Of a DNA stretch of 64,000 bases, positions 1 through 10,567 are shown piece by piece; positions within the stretch are counted from its first letter, which is position 1; every line of letters starts with the position of its first letter. The notes beneath the pieces were generated by a model that was not told the origin of the DNA, searched no databases, and saw only the letters and a list, made by a program, of their open reading frames with translations. Source of the DNA: Beijerinckia mobilis (GTDB taxonomy: Bacteria; Pseudomonadota; Alphaproteobacteria; Rhizobiales; Beijerinckiaceae); NCBI RefSeq assembly GCF_000745425.1, contig NZ_JQJH01000022.1, positions 1 through 64,000 on the forward strand, in the 5' to 3' direction. A program made the translations under genes and the position numbers.

Positions 1-34
1 CCCCGCTGAAAACAGCAAGGGTGAGGTCAAAACA

Positions 35-95
35 TGGGTCAAATCTCGGTGGAAATTTTCGGCTTCCCTGGGTCAGTTCTCAGTGGAATTCAACA
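35..95. repeat. IS21-like terminal repeats
   Basis: Two imperfect direct copies starting TGGGTC and containing a TCxGTGGAA core lie at 35-57 and 69-95. Multiple subterminal repeats of this form are typical of IS21-family ends, so the window probably starts at the edge of such an element whose istAB genes lie outside it. No transposase gene of this family is visible here. The right copy supplies the stop codon of the neighbouring leftward gene, so the element seems to have cut that gene. Confidence 0.45.
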
Positions 96-599
96 AGCTG
101 CCCTTGCCATCGATCGTCGCCCAGGTGCGCCGATAAAGGCGCAGCTTGTCGCCCGTGGCGATCCAGAGGTCGTAGGTCTCGCCGAGCTGGTCGACGGCCT
201 TATAGAGCTTTTCATCATCGCCGATCTCGCCGCGCGCCTTGAGCCGTTCGCGGATCGCCTGGCTGATGTCGGCCGCATCCTGATTAGTCAAGGCGGAGAC
301 GGTGATGCTCTTCTTCGGATCCTCCGCACGCAGGATGTCGCTCCCCAGCGGATTATACTCTGTTCAAGAATCAGACGATCCTTGGTCTCATCGTCACCGG
401 CCCTTTCGAGAGCCGCAAAGAGGATACGTTCGGGGTCGTCGGGAGTTACATTCGTCTGGGACCGCATGAAGTCGATTATCTTCAGGCGTCGAGATATGCG
501 CTGGGCGGCAGAGATCTGGTCAAAAGTGCCGAAGAAATCTTCGAAATAAACTACGGCCATAAGATCGCTCGGGGAATCAGGATCAATCCCAAAATTCAA
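73..599 (-). pseudogene. Frameshifted, IS-truncated hypothetical gene
   Basis: Two leftward reading frames join into one protein-like sequence if a single-base indel is placed near 355-365. The upstream frame reads well from Met at 560 (or TTG 599) to about residue 85, then becomes Arg/Pro-rich nonsense. The other frame reads well through that same stretch, starting around Glu-Tyr-Asn-Pro-Leu-Gly and running on to 73. The last residues (Leu-Leu-Asn-Ser-Thr-Glu-Asn) are encoded by the IS21-like repeat, so the original C-terminus is lost. I do not recognise the family. It looks like an acidic soluble protein with no membrane segment. A sequencing error could explain the frameshift but not the IS truncation. 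Confidence 0.5.
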
Positions 600-971
600 T
601 ATGTTTTAAATCCCGATAACATTCTCAAACCCGCTGCTTTGCATCAATCCAACAACATTTTTGCGTTTGGAGTTCGTCTTTCCGTTGAGCTTGGAGCGGT
701 GTTGGGGTTTCCAGTCTGGCATTGATTTTGGGAAAATTGTCAATGCTTCTATGGTAACGATATTCTCTATCAATCTTATGGCTCAGCCAAACAAGAAAAG
801 CGTCCGGAGTTCTTACTTCATGTTACAATTTCCGTGGCTTTTCCTAGACCAGATGTCCGTTTGAGTGACGGGATGCTCATCCTGAACTGTGCAGAATATT
901 CCGAAACTGTGCAGAATATTCCGAGATGTGTCGGCTGTTCCGGCATGGGCTCTCAGCACAGGAGACGGACC
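600..971. other. Non-coding stretch before IS110 remnant
   Basis: No convincing gene on either strand. The only structure seen is the 20-bp tandem duplication at 885-924. This is probably the left flank of the IS110-type element. Confidence 0.5.
885..924. repeat. Perfect 20-bp tandem duplication
   Basis: The unit AACTGTGCAGAATATTCCGA occurs twice back to back (885-904, 905-924), about 50 bp before the start of the truncated IS110-type transposase. It may be part of the element's left end or a duplication made on insertion. IS110 elements normally lack terminal inverted repeats and do not make long target duplications, so the origin is open. Confidence 0.8.
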
Positions 972-1310
972 ATGGACATGAATATCAGTTTTGTTGGCCT
1001 GGACGTAGGCAAGGCGACGATCGCCGTTTACATCGCGGATGACGGCCGTCAGGGTGGGGTGCGGTTTGTCAGCGGGATCGAGAACTCTCCCGCGGCTTTG
1101 AACAAGCTGATCGGCAGTCTTGGCCGCAACGGGAGAGATTTACACTTCGTCTATGAGGCAGGCCCCTGTGGATATGGCGTCTTCCGGCATCTGACCGCCA
1201 GAGAGCTCAATTATGTTGTGGTGGCTCCAAGAGGTCAATCAAGTTATGAGGACCAGGCTACGCGGATTCCATCTCGGCTCGGAGCTTTGCTCCAAAGCCG
1301 GATACGTTGA
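972..1310 (+). pseudogene. Truncated IS110-family transposase
   Basis: The N-terminal part of a DEDD transposase of the IS110 family. Residues 5-12 (SFVGLDVGK-type) carry the first catalytic Asp, followed by a Phe-Val-Tyr-Glu-Ala-Gly-Pro-x-Gly-Tyr-Gly stretch that holds the Glu. Homology stops just after Val-Val-Val-Ala-Pro, where a complete protein would continue to the RVKTDRRDA-type motif. Here about 25 unrelated residues follow before the stop. The C-terminal transposase domain of roughly 200 residues is missing, so the copy is dead. The start is ATG 972 or 978, preceded by GGAGACGG. Confidence 0.8.
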
Positions 1311-1471
1311 AGCAGACTGAAAAAAGCCAGAACGCAAAAACTCTCGTAGGCGGGGCAGTTATACGTTAACGCATCAGGCTATTAATCGAAATAGTTACAA
1401 TCGATGTTTTGTAGTAATCGACATTCCGACATCGGCTTAAGAGTGATTGAAATTGGTCCTCCACCTTGGGT

Positions 1472-3082
1472 CTATGGCAAGGTCATCACAGTGAGTTTGG
1501 TCGTCTCCTTGCCGCCGCCGAAAAAGGCCGAAACTGAGCCCGACAGCGCCGCGACATATTGCTTTCCGTCCAATGCATATGTGAAGAGACCGCCGCCGGC
1601 CGAAGCCGGCAGTGAATGGCGCAGCAGCACCTTGCCGTTGTCTTCATCGAGTGCGTAGAAATTGCCCTTCAGGTCGCCGGCGAAAACCACGCCGCCGGAT
1701 GTCGAGGTGACATTGGCCAGCATGGGCGCGGGCGCCTCGAATTTCCATCTGATCTTGCCCGAGGTGACGTCCACGGCCGACAGGAGGCCGCGCGACTGGT
1801 CGATCGGATCCTGTATGATGCCGCCGCCATAAAAATGCGTGGCCACCTGATGGGTCGGTGCTTTTGACTCATGAGAAACCGTGCCACACCAGTCCACCAT
1901 GGGCGAGAACACCAGGCCTTTATCGGGATCAAAGGCGCTGCTGCTCCACTCCTGCCCGCCGAGCAGGCCGGGGCAGATATGCATGGGCTGTTCGGTCGCC
2001 GGCTTGTCGGCATTTTCCTGTTTGGAGATCACGAGATCGTGGAGCACATCGGAGGTGTCGCGATCGACGATGCGAAGCCTGCCGTCCTTGCCGCTGATGA
2101 TGACGAGATTGCGCTTCTTGCCGTCAATCTTCGTGCTGATGACCGGGCTGGTCTGTGAGAGGTCCCAGTCATGGGTGTCATGCGGCACGAATTGCCGCGC
2201 CCAGATCAGCTTGCCGGTCTTCGCGTCGATGGCCGCGGCGGTATTGGTGCCCTCATTGTCACCGGGACGCGCCTCGCCATAGAAATCCGGCGCGGGATTT
2301 CCTACGGGCACAAACAGTACGTCTTTTTCACGATCCAACGCGACGGGCGTCCAGAAACTGCCGCCGCCATGGGCTATGGCTTCCGCGGAACCCCAGCTTT
2401 TGGCTCCCGGCGCCTCCGCCGAGGGCAAGACGCCATAGCGCCAGATTTCAGTACCATCTTCGAGTTTGAAGGCGCCAATCCATCCCTGGCCACCCCAATC
2501 CGCGCCCGCTGTGCCGTAAATGATCCTGTCGTCGACGATCAATGGCGGCATGCTGAGGTAATGGCTTTCCTCGATGCTGGTGATCTGCTTCTCCCAAAGT
2601 TGCGAACCGTCGGCCATGGAGAGAGCGAGCAGATAGCCGTCCGCCGTGCCGCGGATCAGTTTACCGTCCTTGATTGCCGCGCCACGATTGACCGTGGAGA
2701 GCGCCTTGCCTTTGAGCTTCCATTCATGCCGCCAGATTTCCTTGCAGCTTCGCGCATCAATGGCGATCGTCGTCTGCGCTGCAGTAAAATAAATGCGGCC
2801 GTCGTAAAGCAGAGGTGTTGATTGCGCTTGAACAGCAAGGCCACTGTCGTAAGTGCAGGCTTCCTTCAGTGAACTGACATTTTTCGGGTTGATCTGATCA
2901 AGAACAACATGACGTTGACCATCGTAGCTCTTGTTGGTCATGAGCCAATTGTCGTTGGCTTTCGCCGATTGATCGAGGTCGGCTTGCGTGGGCCCCAAAG
3001 CCGCCGACAATGCCGGACAGGTCCAAATTGTTGCCGCGATAAGGGCATGGGCGCCCAGGACTCCAGTAGATGATTTACGCAA
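1472..3082 (-). CDS. Periplasmic PQQ-dependent dehydrogenase, paralogue 1
   Basis: A soluble quinoprotein of the methanol/alcohol dehydrogenase beta-propeller family (536 aa). It should oxidise an alcohol or similar substrate in the periplasm. Residues 1-28 are a signal peptide. W-motif blades run through the protein. Compared with MxaF-type enzymes, the PQQ/metal-site Asn is kept (Asn262 in GNPAP) and so is the catalytic Asp (Asp275 in RPGDN). The Glu metal ligand is replaced by Asp195 (GAD instead of GAE), and the residue two after the catalytic Asp is Glu277. The vicinal Cys-Cys pair of many family members is absent. TTG start is chosen because AGGAG sits 7 nt upstream. No cytochrome domain is present and no cytochrome gene is adjacent, so the electron acceptor is unknown. 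It is a paralogue of the gene at 8834-10459. Confidence 0.8.
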   Translation of the reverse strand: MRKSSTGVLGAHALIAATIWTCPALSAALGPTQADLDQSAKANDNWLMTNKSYDGQRHVVLDQINPKNVSSLKEACTYDSGLAVQAQSTPLLYDGRIYFTAAQTTIAIDARSCKEIWRHEWKLKGKALSTVNRGAAIKDGKLIRGTADGYLLALSMADGSQLWEKQITSIEESHYLSMPPLIVDDRIIYGTAGADWGGQGWIGAFKLEDGTEIWRYGVLPSAEAPGAKSWGSAEAIAHGGGSFWTPVALDREKDVLFVPVGNPAPDFYGEARPGDNEGTNTAAAIDAKTGKLIWARQFVPHDTHDWDLSQTSPVISTKIDGKKRNLVIISGKDGRLRIVDRDTSDVLHDLVISKQENADKPATEQPMHICPGLLGGQEWSSSAFDPDKGLVFSPMVDWCGTVSHESKAPTHQVATHFYGGGIIQDPIDQSRGLLSAVDVTSGKIRWKFEAPAPMLANVTSTSGGVVFAGDLKGNFYALDEDNGKVLLRHSLPASAGGGLFTYALDGKQYVAALSGSVSAFFGGGKETTKLTVMTLP

Positions 3083-3324
3083 GATAATTCTCCTATCTCC
3101 ATGGGGCCCGTTTGAGCGAAATGAGCGCTATGGAACAATCCAGGCCACTGTTGCAGTCTGCGTCATTGCGCGGGATTGATGGGTACAAGTTTAGTAAGCT
3201 TTTTGCCGTGTCTCTTGTCGAACCGAGCATGGCTGGGCGAAACGTTCGCGTCCGACTTTATCTGCGTCGGCTGGCATTGTTACGGTGGAGAAGCTTGTAG
3301 CACGTCAAAATTTCTTGAGGCCGA

Positions 3325-4446
3325 TCACGCGTCGGAAACCGCTTGCGGTGAGGCGTCCAGGGTAGGGTAGTCGAGATAGCCTGTATCCCCACCACCATAG
3401 GCGCCGACCGAATACGGTGTATTGTAAGGGGCGCCGACACGTATTCGCTCTGGCAAGTCAGGATTGGCAAGGAAGAGCCGCCCGAACGCGACTGCATCCG
3501 CGTCTCCGTGACCTACAATCTCGGCAGCCTTCGCCGGCGTGATGCCGCCGTTGACAATAAGCGGACCGTGGCAATTGGCGCGAATAAGCGGGATCAGTCG
3601 GTCGTAATCGGGGGCGCCCGCCCAGGCGTTGGTGTCGGCGATGTGAAGGTAGGCGAGGCCAATGCGGTCGAGCCACCGGGCCACGTGTCCATAGGTGTCG
3701 CCCGGATTTGGATCCCGCACGTTATTGTACTCGGCGAATGGAGATAATCCCAATCCCACGCGTGCCAGCGGCATGACGTCTGCGATGGCGGCTATGATCT
3801 CACGCAGAAGCCGGGCCCGGCCTTCGGGCGACCCGCTATAATCGTCGTCGCGGAGATTTAGCGTGGGAGAAAGGAATTCATGAATGAGATATCCGTTAGC
3901 GCCGTGGATTTCGACGCCGTCAAATCCTGCCCGAGCGGCGTTCACGGCGGCTGTCCGGAATTCGTGTAAGACGGCATGGATTTCGGGGAGCGTCATGGCG
4001 CGCGATGGCGTCGCTGCAATTTTGACATAAGCACCATTCGCCAGCAGCGCCCATACTTGGAGGCGATCAAGATCATCGTTGACACCAGACGGAGACAGGG
4101 GCTGCTGGTCATCAAGAAGGCCGCGCGCGCTAGCGCGTCCACCATGCCAGAGCTGAGCCACGATGCGTCCGCCTTTTTCGTGGACGTGGTCTACGATGGG
4201 CTTCCATCCTTCGACCTGCTCGTCCGCCCAGAGGCCCGGCGCCCGGTCGAAAGCGTTGGACATCGGTCCGACATTGATACCCTCGGTGATGAGAAGTCCC
4301 GCGCCGCTCCGCAATCCGTAATATACGCGGGCGGATGCATTGATGACACCCCGGGCGTCGGCACGTGAGCGCGTCATTGGTGCCATCACGATACGATTAG
4401 CGAGTTCGAGGTCACCCATACGCAGGGGGGCGAAAAGGTCTGGCAT
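3325..4446 (-). CDS. Old Yellow Enzyme family alkene reductase
   Basis: FMN-dependent NAD(P)H:flavin oxidoreductase of the OYE/NemA family (373 aa, usual length). It reduces activated C=C bonds of enones or nitro compounds in the cytoplasm. The TIM barrel begins LFAPLRMGDLEL-like with the N-terminal NRIVMAPMTR motif. The substrate-binding His/Asn pair is in EIHGANGYLIHEF at about residues 180-190. The phosphate-binding GGIT and AFGRLFLANPDL stretches near the C-terminus complete the FMN site. It stands alone between PQQ paralogue 1 and katG, all leftward, with gaps of about 200 bp. The start is ATG 4446. The substrate is not predictable from sequence. Confidence 0.88.
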   Translation of the reverse strand: MPDLFAPLRMGDLELANRIVMAPMTRSRADARGVINASARVYYGLRSGAGLLITEGINVGPMSNAFDRAPGLWADEQVEGWKPIVDHVHEKGGRIVAQLWHGGRASARGLLDDQQPLSPSGVNDDLDRLQVWALLANGAYVKIAATPSRAMTLPEIHAVLHEFRTAAVNAARAGFDGVEIHGANGYLIHEFLSPTLNLRDDDYSGSPEGRARLLREIIAAIADVMPLARVGLGLSPFAEYNNVRDPNPGDTYGHVARWLDRIGLAYLHIADTNAWAGAPDYDRLIPLIRANCHGPLIVNGGITPAKAAEIVGHGDADAVAFGRLFLANPDLPERIRVGAPYNTPYSVGAYGGGDTGYLDYPTLDASPQAVSDA

Positions 4447-4638
4447 ATCGCGTTCGCTTTCGATGTTCGTCAGCTGGCGTTGATGGCAGTTCTGATTCGG
4501 TCGGTGTCAGTGGCAGCTCATGCAGCCTCAGCCCGATTGCATCGCGGATGGCGTTCATTGCCCGCGAAGCCGCTGTGATTACGAGGGACCCTGCTGCGCA
4601 GCTCCCCGACGTAGACCGCCGGGGAGCTGCCGCCTGGA

Positions 4639-6957
<2,319 letters not shown>

Positions 6958-6998
6958 TCAATCGAACTAAGCCTGTCTTAGGCTGGACTAAACACCTA

Positions 6999-7027
6999 GA
7001 GCGTTTCGGGTATATCCAGAAACGCTC
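6999..7027. repeat. 9-bp-stem hairpin
   Basis: GAGCGTTTC and GAAACGCTC flank an 11-nt loop. It lies between katG (upstream side) and a truncated hydrolase. There is no clear T-run in either direction next to the stem, so it is better seen as a repetitive extragenic element than a classic terminator. Confidence 0.6.
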
Positions 7028-7038
7028 CACTTAAAAAA

Positions 7039-7239
7039 TTAGAGCATTTTCAAATAAATGCGATCGCGAAGCGATTCAATCACCCGGTAATGTCCGGCGA
7101 GCACGGGACTCTGATGACGCCATGCATAGCTCGTTTCAGGAAATCCGTGGAGCAATACGATGGGTGGACCATTGTCGGCCTCCAGGTAGTGCTGGCGTAT
7201 GCCATTGGCATGGATCGTCTCGTGGCGGATTTCAATCAT
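7039..7239 (-). pseudogene. Alpha/beta hydrolase N-terminal fragment
   Basis: Encodes only about 66 residues of an epoxide-hydrolase-like alpha/beta hydrolase. The oxyanion-hole motif VLLHGFPETSYAWRHQ is intact. The sequence breaks after AGHYRVI, exactly where the family would continue with PDLRGYG, and runs into the repeat at 7041-7078. The nucleophile, acid and His are all missing. The start is Met 7239 (MIEIRHE). It is a remnant without likely function. Confidence 0.7.
7041..7078. repeat. Partial copy of AGAGCATTTTC repeat
   Basis: Begins AGAGCATTTTC and includes GCGAAGCGATT. The same AGAGCATTTTC arm and a GAAGCGATT segment occur in the hairpin at 58081-58143. It sits at the breakpoint of the truncated hydrolase. 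Confidence 0.5.
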
Positions 7240-7367
7240 CGGAAAATCCCTCATACCATGCAGGTGCAAGGAAACAGATTCTCTTGACCGAGCGGAATTT
7301 TCATCACATTCAACCGGCGAGGAAAATCGCAGTATTGTACGCCCGACGCGAAAGAAGCGAAGAAACA

Positions 7368-8561
7368 TCAACGAAGAGGCTGGTTACCAAGGTATCGAGC
7401 AGCAAGCGCGAACAAGGCGAGCCCAGCGCCATAAACGCATACACCCGGCCAATCAGCGACATTCCAGGCGAAGGTCGCACCGGCGGACCCGATCGCCCCA
7501 CCGATGAACATCCCGCTCATGAAGATTGTGTTCAGGCGGCTGGGCGCTTTAGGACGCAAGGCAAAAACCATGTGCTGGTGAGAAACCAATGCGCTCTGCA
7601 TACCAAAATCCAGGACAATGACACCCACCACGAGGCCCACTAAGCTCGTCCAAGCTCCGAAAAGGATCCAGGCCAGCAGGACTGAACCAAGTCCAAGCAA
7701 GACGACCGGGCGAGGCCCGCTCCGATCGGCAAGATGCCCCGCCATCGGAGCGGCGAGAATGCCAACCGCGCCAATGAAACCAAAGAGACCCGCCACATCC
7801 GCGCCAAGATGAAATGCCGCGCTTTGCAGGCGTAACGCCAGGACTGTCCAAAATGTGGTGAACGATGCAAACAGAGCCGCCTGCACGATTGTCACCTGGC
7901 GCAGGATCGGCTCATCCCGCCAAAGGCCCGCCAATGATCGGATGAGAACCGGATAACGCATATCCGAGGAGATCTGGCCCAAGGGCAATGTAAAGCGCAT
8001 CAGCACACCGCCGATTAAGGCAAGCGGGACGCCAATCCAGAACATTTCGCGCCAGCCAAAATATGTCGCGACATAGCCGGCAAGCGTCCGGCTGAGAAGG
8101 ATTCCGCAAAGCAGACCTCCCATCACCGTTCCGATCACGGCGCCGCGTTCATTGGCGGGTGCGAGGGATGCCGCAAAGGGGATGATTTGCTGCGCCACCG
8201 TTGCGGCAAAACCGATGCACAAAGATGCCAGGACAAGCGCCCAAGCCGAGGGGGCGAGCGCGGCCACGGCAAGCACGATGGCGAGCAAAACGAATTGCAT
8301 GACGATGAGCCGGCGCCGCTCTACCAGATCCCCAAGCGGCACGAGCAGGAACAAGCCAGCCGCGTAGCCGAGTTGCGTCGCCGTGGGAATGAGCCCGGCG
8401 GCACCCGCGTGATCGAAAGAGTCTTCGATCACGCCGAGCATCGGCTGATTGTAATAGATGTTGGCGACAGCGATACCGCAGGAAGCGGCCATCGCAAAGA
8501 GAAGCCCCTTGCCGACCGATGTCATGGCACTAGCGGGTTGAGTGATTTGCATGTGACTCAT
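7368..8561 (-). CDS. MFS transporter, DHA1/YnfM-like
   Basis: Twelve-helix major facilitator (397 aa), probably a drug or metabolite:H+ antiporter in the inner membrane. The first helix carries NIYYNQPMLGVI, typical of this subfamily. The loop 2-3 signature is in PLGDLVERRRLIV (about 75-90), and motif C-like ATYFGWREMF is near 165. The start is ATG 8561 or 8552; neither has a strong ribosome site. It is isolated: the upstream 270 bp contain no gene, and downstream lies the hydrolase remnant. The substrate is unknown. Confidence 0.82.
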   Translation of the reverse strand: MSHMQITQPASAMTSVGKGLLFAMAASCGIAVANIYYNQPMLGVIEDSFDHAGAAGLIPTATQLGYAAGLFLLVPLGDLVERRRLIVMQFVLLAIVLAVAALAPSAWALVLASLCIGFAATVAQQIIPFAASLAPANERGAVIGTVMGGLLCGILLSRTLAGYVATYFGWREMFWIGVPLALIGGVLMRFTLPLGQISSDMRYPVLIRSLAGLWRDEPILRQVTIVQAALFASFTTFWTVLALRLQSAAFHLGADVAGLFGFIGAVGILAAPMAGHLADRSGPRPVVLLGLGSVLLAWILFGAWTSLVGLVVGVIVLDFGMQSALVSHQHMVFALRPKAPSRLNTIFMSGMFIGGAIGSAGATFAWNVADWPGVCVYGAGLALFALAARYLGNQPLR

Positions 8562-8833
8562 ACACAGTCCATTGACACCGGAAGCTGGTTAAAGCTCGTA
8601 ACACCAGGTCTATTGAATGAGCGAATACGCTCTTTCCTCAACACGAACGATATGGCCATTTGGCGATGAAACCAAAGCTCTTGCTCAACCACAGCATCAC
8701 ATTGAAGCCGGCCGTGCGCCGGCATGGCGTTAACGTATGGCCCGCTCCGTCTGCGAACGCAGCCGGAGCGCTTTGCCGACCGCGTTCGCAAGTTGATCTA
8801 GTGAGGTAGGATTTGACGAATGTCTCCGCCCGG

Positions 8834-10459
8834 TTACGGCTTTAGTGCGAAGACCGTGATGGTCGGATTTCCGCCGCCAATCTCTGGCGCCATCTGGTTG
8901 TAATAGCCGCCTACGAAACCAGAGACCACGGCAACATATTGTTTGGCGCCAGAAGCGTAACTGACCACACCCCCCGCGGCAGGACCGCCAAGGCTATGTT
9001 GGAAGAGAACCTTGCCGTCCTTCGCGTCGAAGGCGAGAAAGTCGCCAGCGAGCTCTCCGACGAAGACCAGGTCGCCGCCTGTAGCCGCTACGCTGCCGAT
9101 TATTGGCTTGCCGGACTGGTACTGCCAGCGCTTCTGACCAGTTGCAGCATCGAACGCGGTAAGCCAGTCACGCGCGTTGGCCCAGGGCTCAAACTGGAAC
9201 TTGCCACCGAAAAACTGGCCTCGCTTGTTCTCGCCTTCGGGGTTTGGCTGCTCCACCGCTGGCTGGATCTGATTGCACCAGTCCGTTGCCGGCATGAACA
9301 ATGTGCTGAGCTGCGGGCTGTAAGCGCCTCCGTTCCACTCATGGCCGCCCAAAAGGCCGGGACATATGCGCTTGGACAAGCTACTGATCGGGCCATCGGC
9401 GTTCTCCCGCGTGGTAAAAGGAACGCTGTAAAGCACCTTGTGCGTGTCACGATCCAACACCCGCATCAGGCCGTCTTTGCCGTTCAAGGCGATGAGCGTA
9501 CGCTTCTGGCCATCGACCTCGGCTGTGAAAACCGGTGCGGCATGGCTCAAGTCGTAATCTCTCACATCATGCGGGATCGCTTGATAGTACCATGCCAGCT
9601 TGCCCGTGCGTACATCCAACGCCACAACCGAGTCCGTGTAGAGATTGTCGCCTGGGCGGTTTTTATCATAGAAGTCCGGTGCCGGATTGCCGACCGGCAC
9701 ATACAGTAAGCCCTTTTCCACGTCGAACGACATTGGCGTCCAGAGATTGCCACCTCCGTGTTTCAGAACCTTTGTGTCCTTGCCCCATGTTTCCGCACCC
9801 GGCTCATCGGGATCCGGCACTGTGTTGAACTTCCACACGGGTTCGCCATCGCTCAACCGGAAGGCACCAACCCACCCCTTACTGGCGAACTCGGATCCAG
9901 CTGGACCAATCAGCACGAGGTCGTCGTAGATGAGTGGCGGCATGCTGAAGAAATAGCCGTTGCCGGGCTTTACAACCTGGCGCGACCATAGCTCTTTGCC
10001 AGTCTCGGCATCCAATGCAAGGAGATAACCGTCAGCGGTCCCGCGCACCACTTTGCCATCTTTGATAGCGGAGCCCCGATGGGTGACGAAAGTCTCGTGG
10101 TCCCGCGGCTTCCATTCGGATTGCCAGATCACCTTGCAGTTCGCACCATCAATCGCCACGGTATAGTGCGTGGTCGTCGCGAAGATGGTGCCGTTATAGA
10201 CGATCGGCGCGGTCTGCGCCGGCATTTTCTCCGGGAAGCTGTAGGCGCAGATCTGTGTAAGATCGGCGGCATTCTTCGCGTTGATCTGATCAAGCGGCGT
10301 ATAGCGTTGGCCGCGATAGTCGTGATCCACGTAAGGCCAGTTGGCACTATCCGTGGTCGCATTATTCAGCTCATCCTGCGTCGGACCTGCCGCCAGCACG
10401 GCACTGGCCGCTAGAAACAGAATGGGAACGCTTCCCAATGCAAAAACCTTGGCACCCAT
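8834..10459 (-). CDS. Periplasmic PQQ-dependent dehydrogenase, paralogue 2
   Basis: Quinoprotein beta-propeller dehydrogenase (541 aa) exported by a signal peptide (1-24). All three MxaF-type active-site residues are present: Glu190 (GSE), Asn258 (GNPAP) and Asp271 (RPGDN). It therefore fits a calcium-type PQQ enzyme better than paralogue 1. It shares with paralogue 1 GTADGYLLAL, KRICPGLLGG-like and GNPAPDFY blocks and also lacks the vicinal Cys pair. The start is Met 10459 with AAGGAG 8 nt upstream; the frame is open for 27 further codons without conserved sequence. The outer membrane channel gene lies 108 bp upstream on the same strand, suggesting uptake of its substrate. Confidence 0.85.
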   Translation of the reverse strand: MGAKVFALGSVPILFLAASAVLAAGPTQDELNNATTDSANWPYVDHDYRGQRYTPLDQINAKNAADLTQICAYSFPEKMPAQTAPIVYNGTIFATTTHYTVAIDGANCKVIWQSEWKPRDHETFVTHRGSAIKDGKVVRGTADGYLLALDAETGKELWSRQVVKPGNGYFFSMPPLIYDDLVLIGPAGSEFASKGWVGAFRLSDGEPVWKFNTVPDPDEPGAETWGKDTKVLKHGGGNLWTPMSFDVEKGLLYVPVGNPAPDFYDKNRPGDNLYTDSVVALDVRTGKLAWYYQAIPHDVRDYDLSHAAPVFTAEVDGQKRTLIALNGKDGLMRVLDRDTHKVLYSVPFTTRENADGPISSLSKRICPGLLGGHEWNGGAYSPQLSTLFMPATDWCNQIQPAVEQPNPEGENKRGQFFGGKFQFEPWANARDWLTAFDAATGQKRWQYQSGKPIIGSVAATGGDLVFVGELAGDFLAFDAKDGKVLFQHSLGGPAAGGVVSYASGAKQYVAVVSGFVGGYYNQMAPEIGGGNPTITVFALKP

Positions 10460-10567
10460 TGGACACTCCTTAGAGGTAGACGTTCGTATGCAGCCGCACG
10501 TCATGATCGCGTGCGTTACTCTTGTTCCGGCACCAACCATCTATACGGCGATGACAGACATTTTTTG

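Noticed and set aside
8562-8833. Short minus-strand frame upstream of the MFS gene
   Set aside because: 77 codons without a ribosome site or recognisable motif; treated as intergenic.
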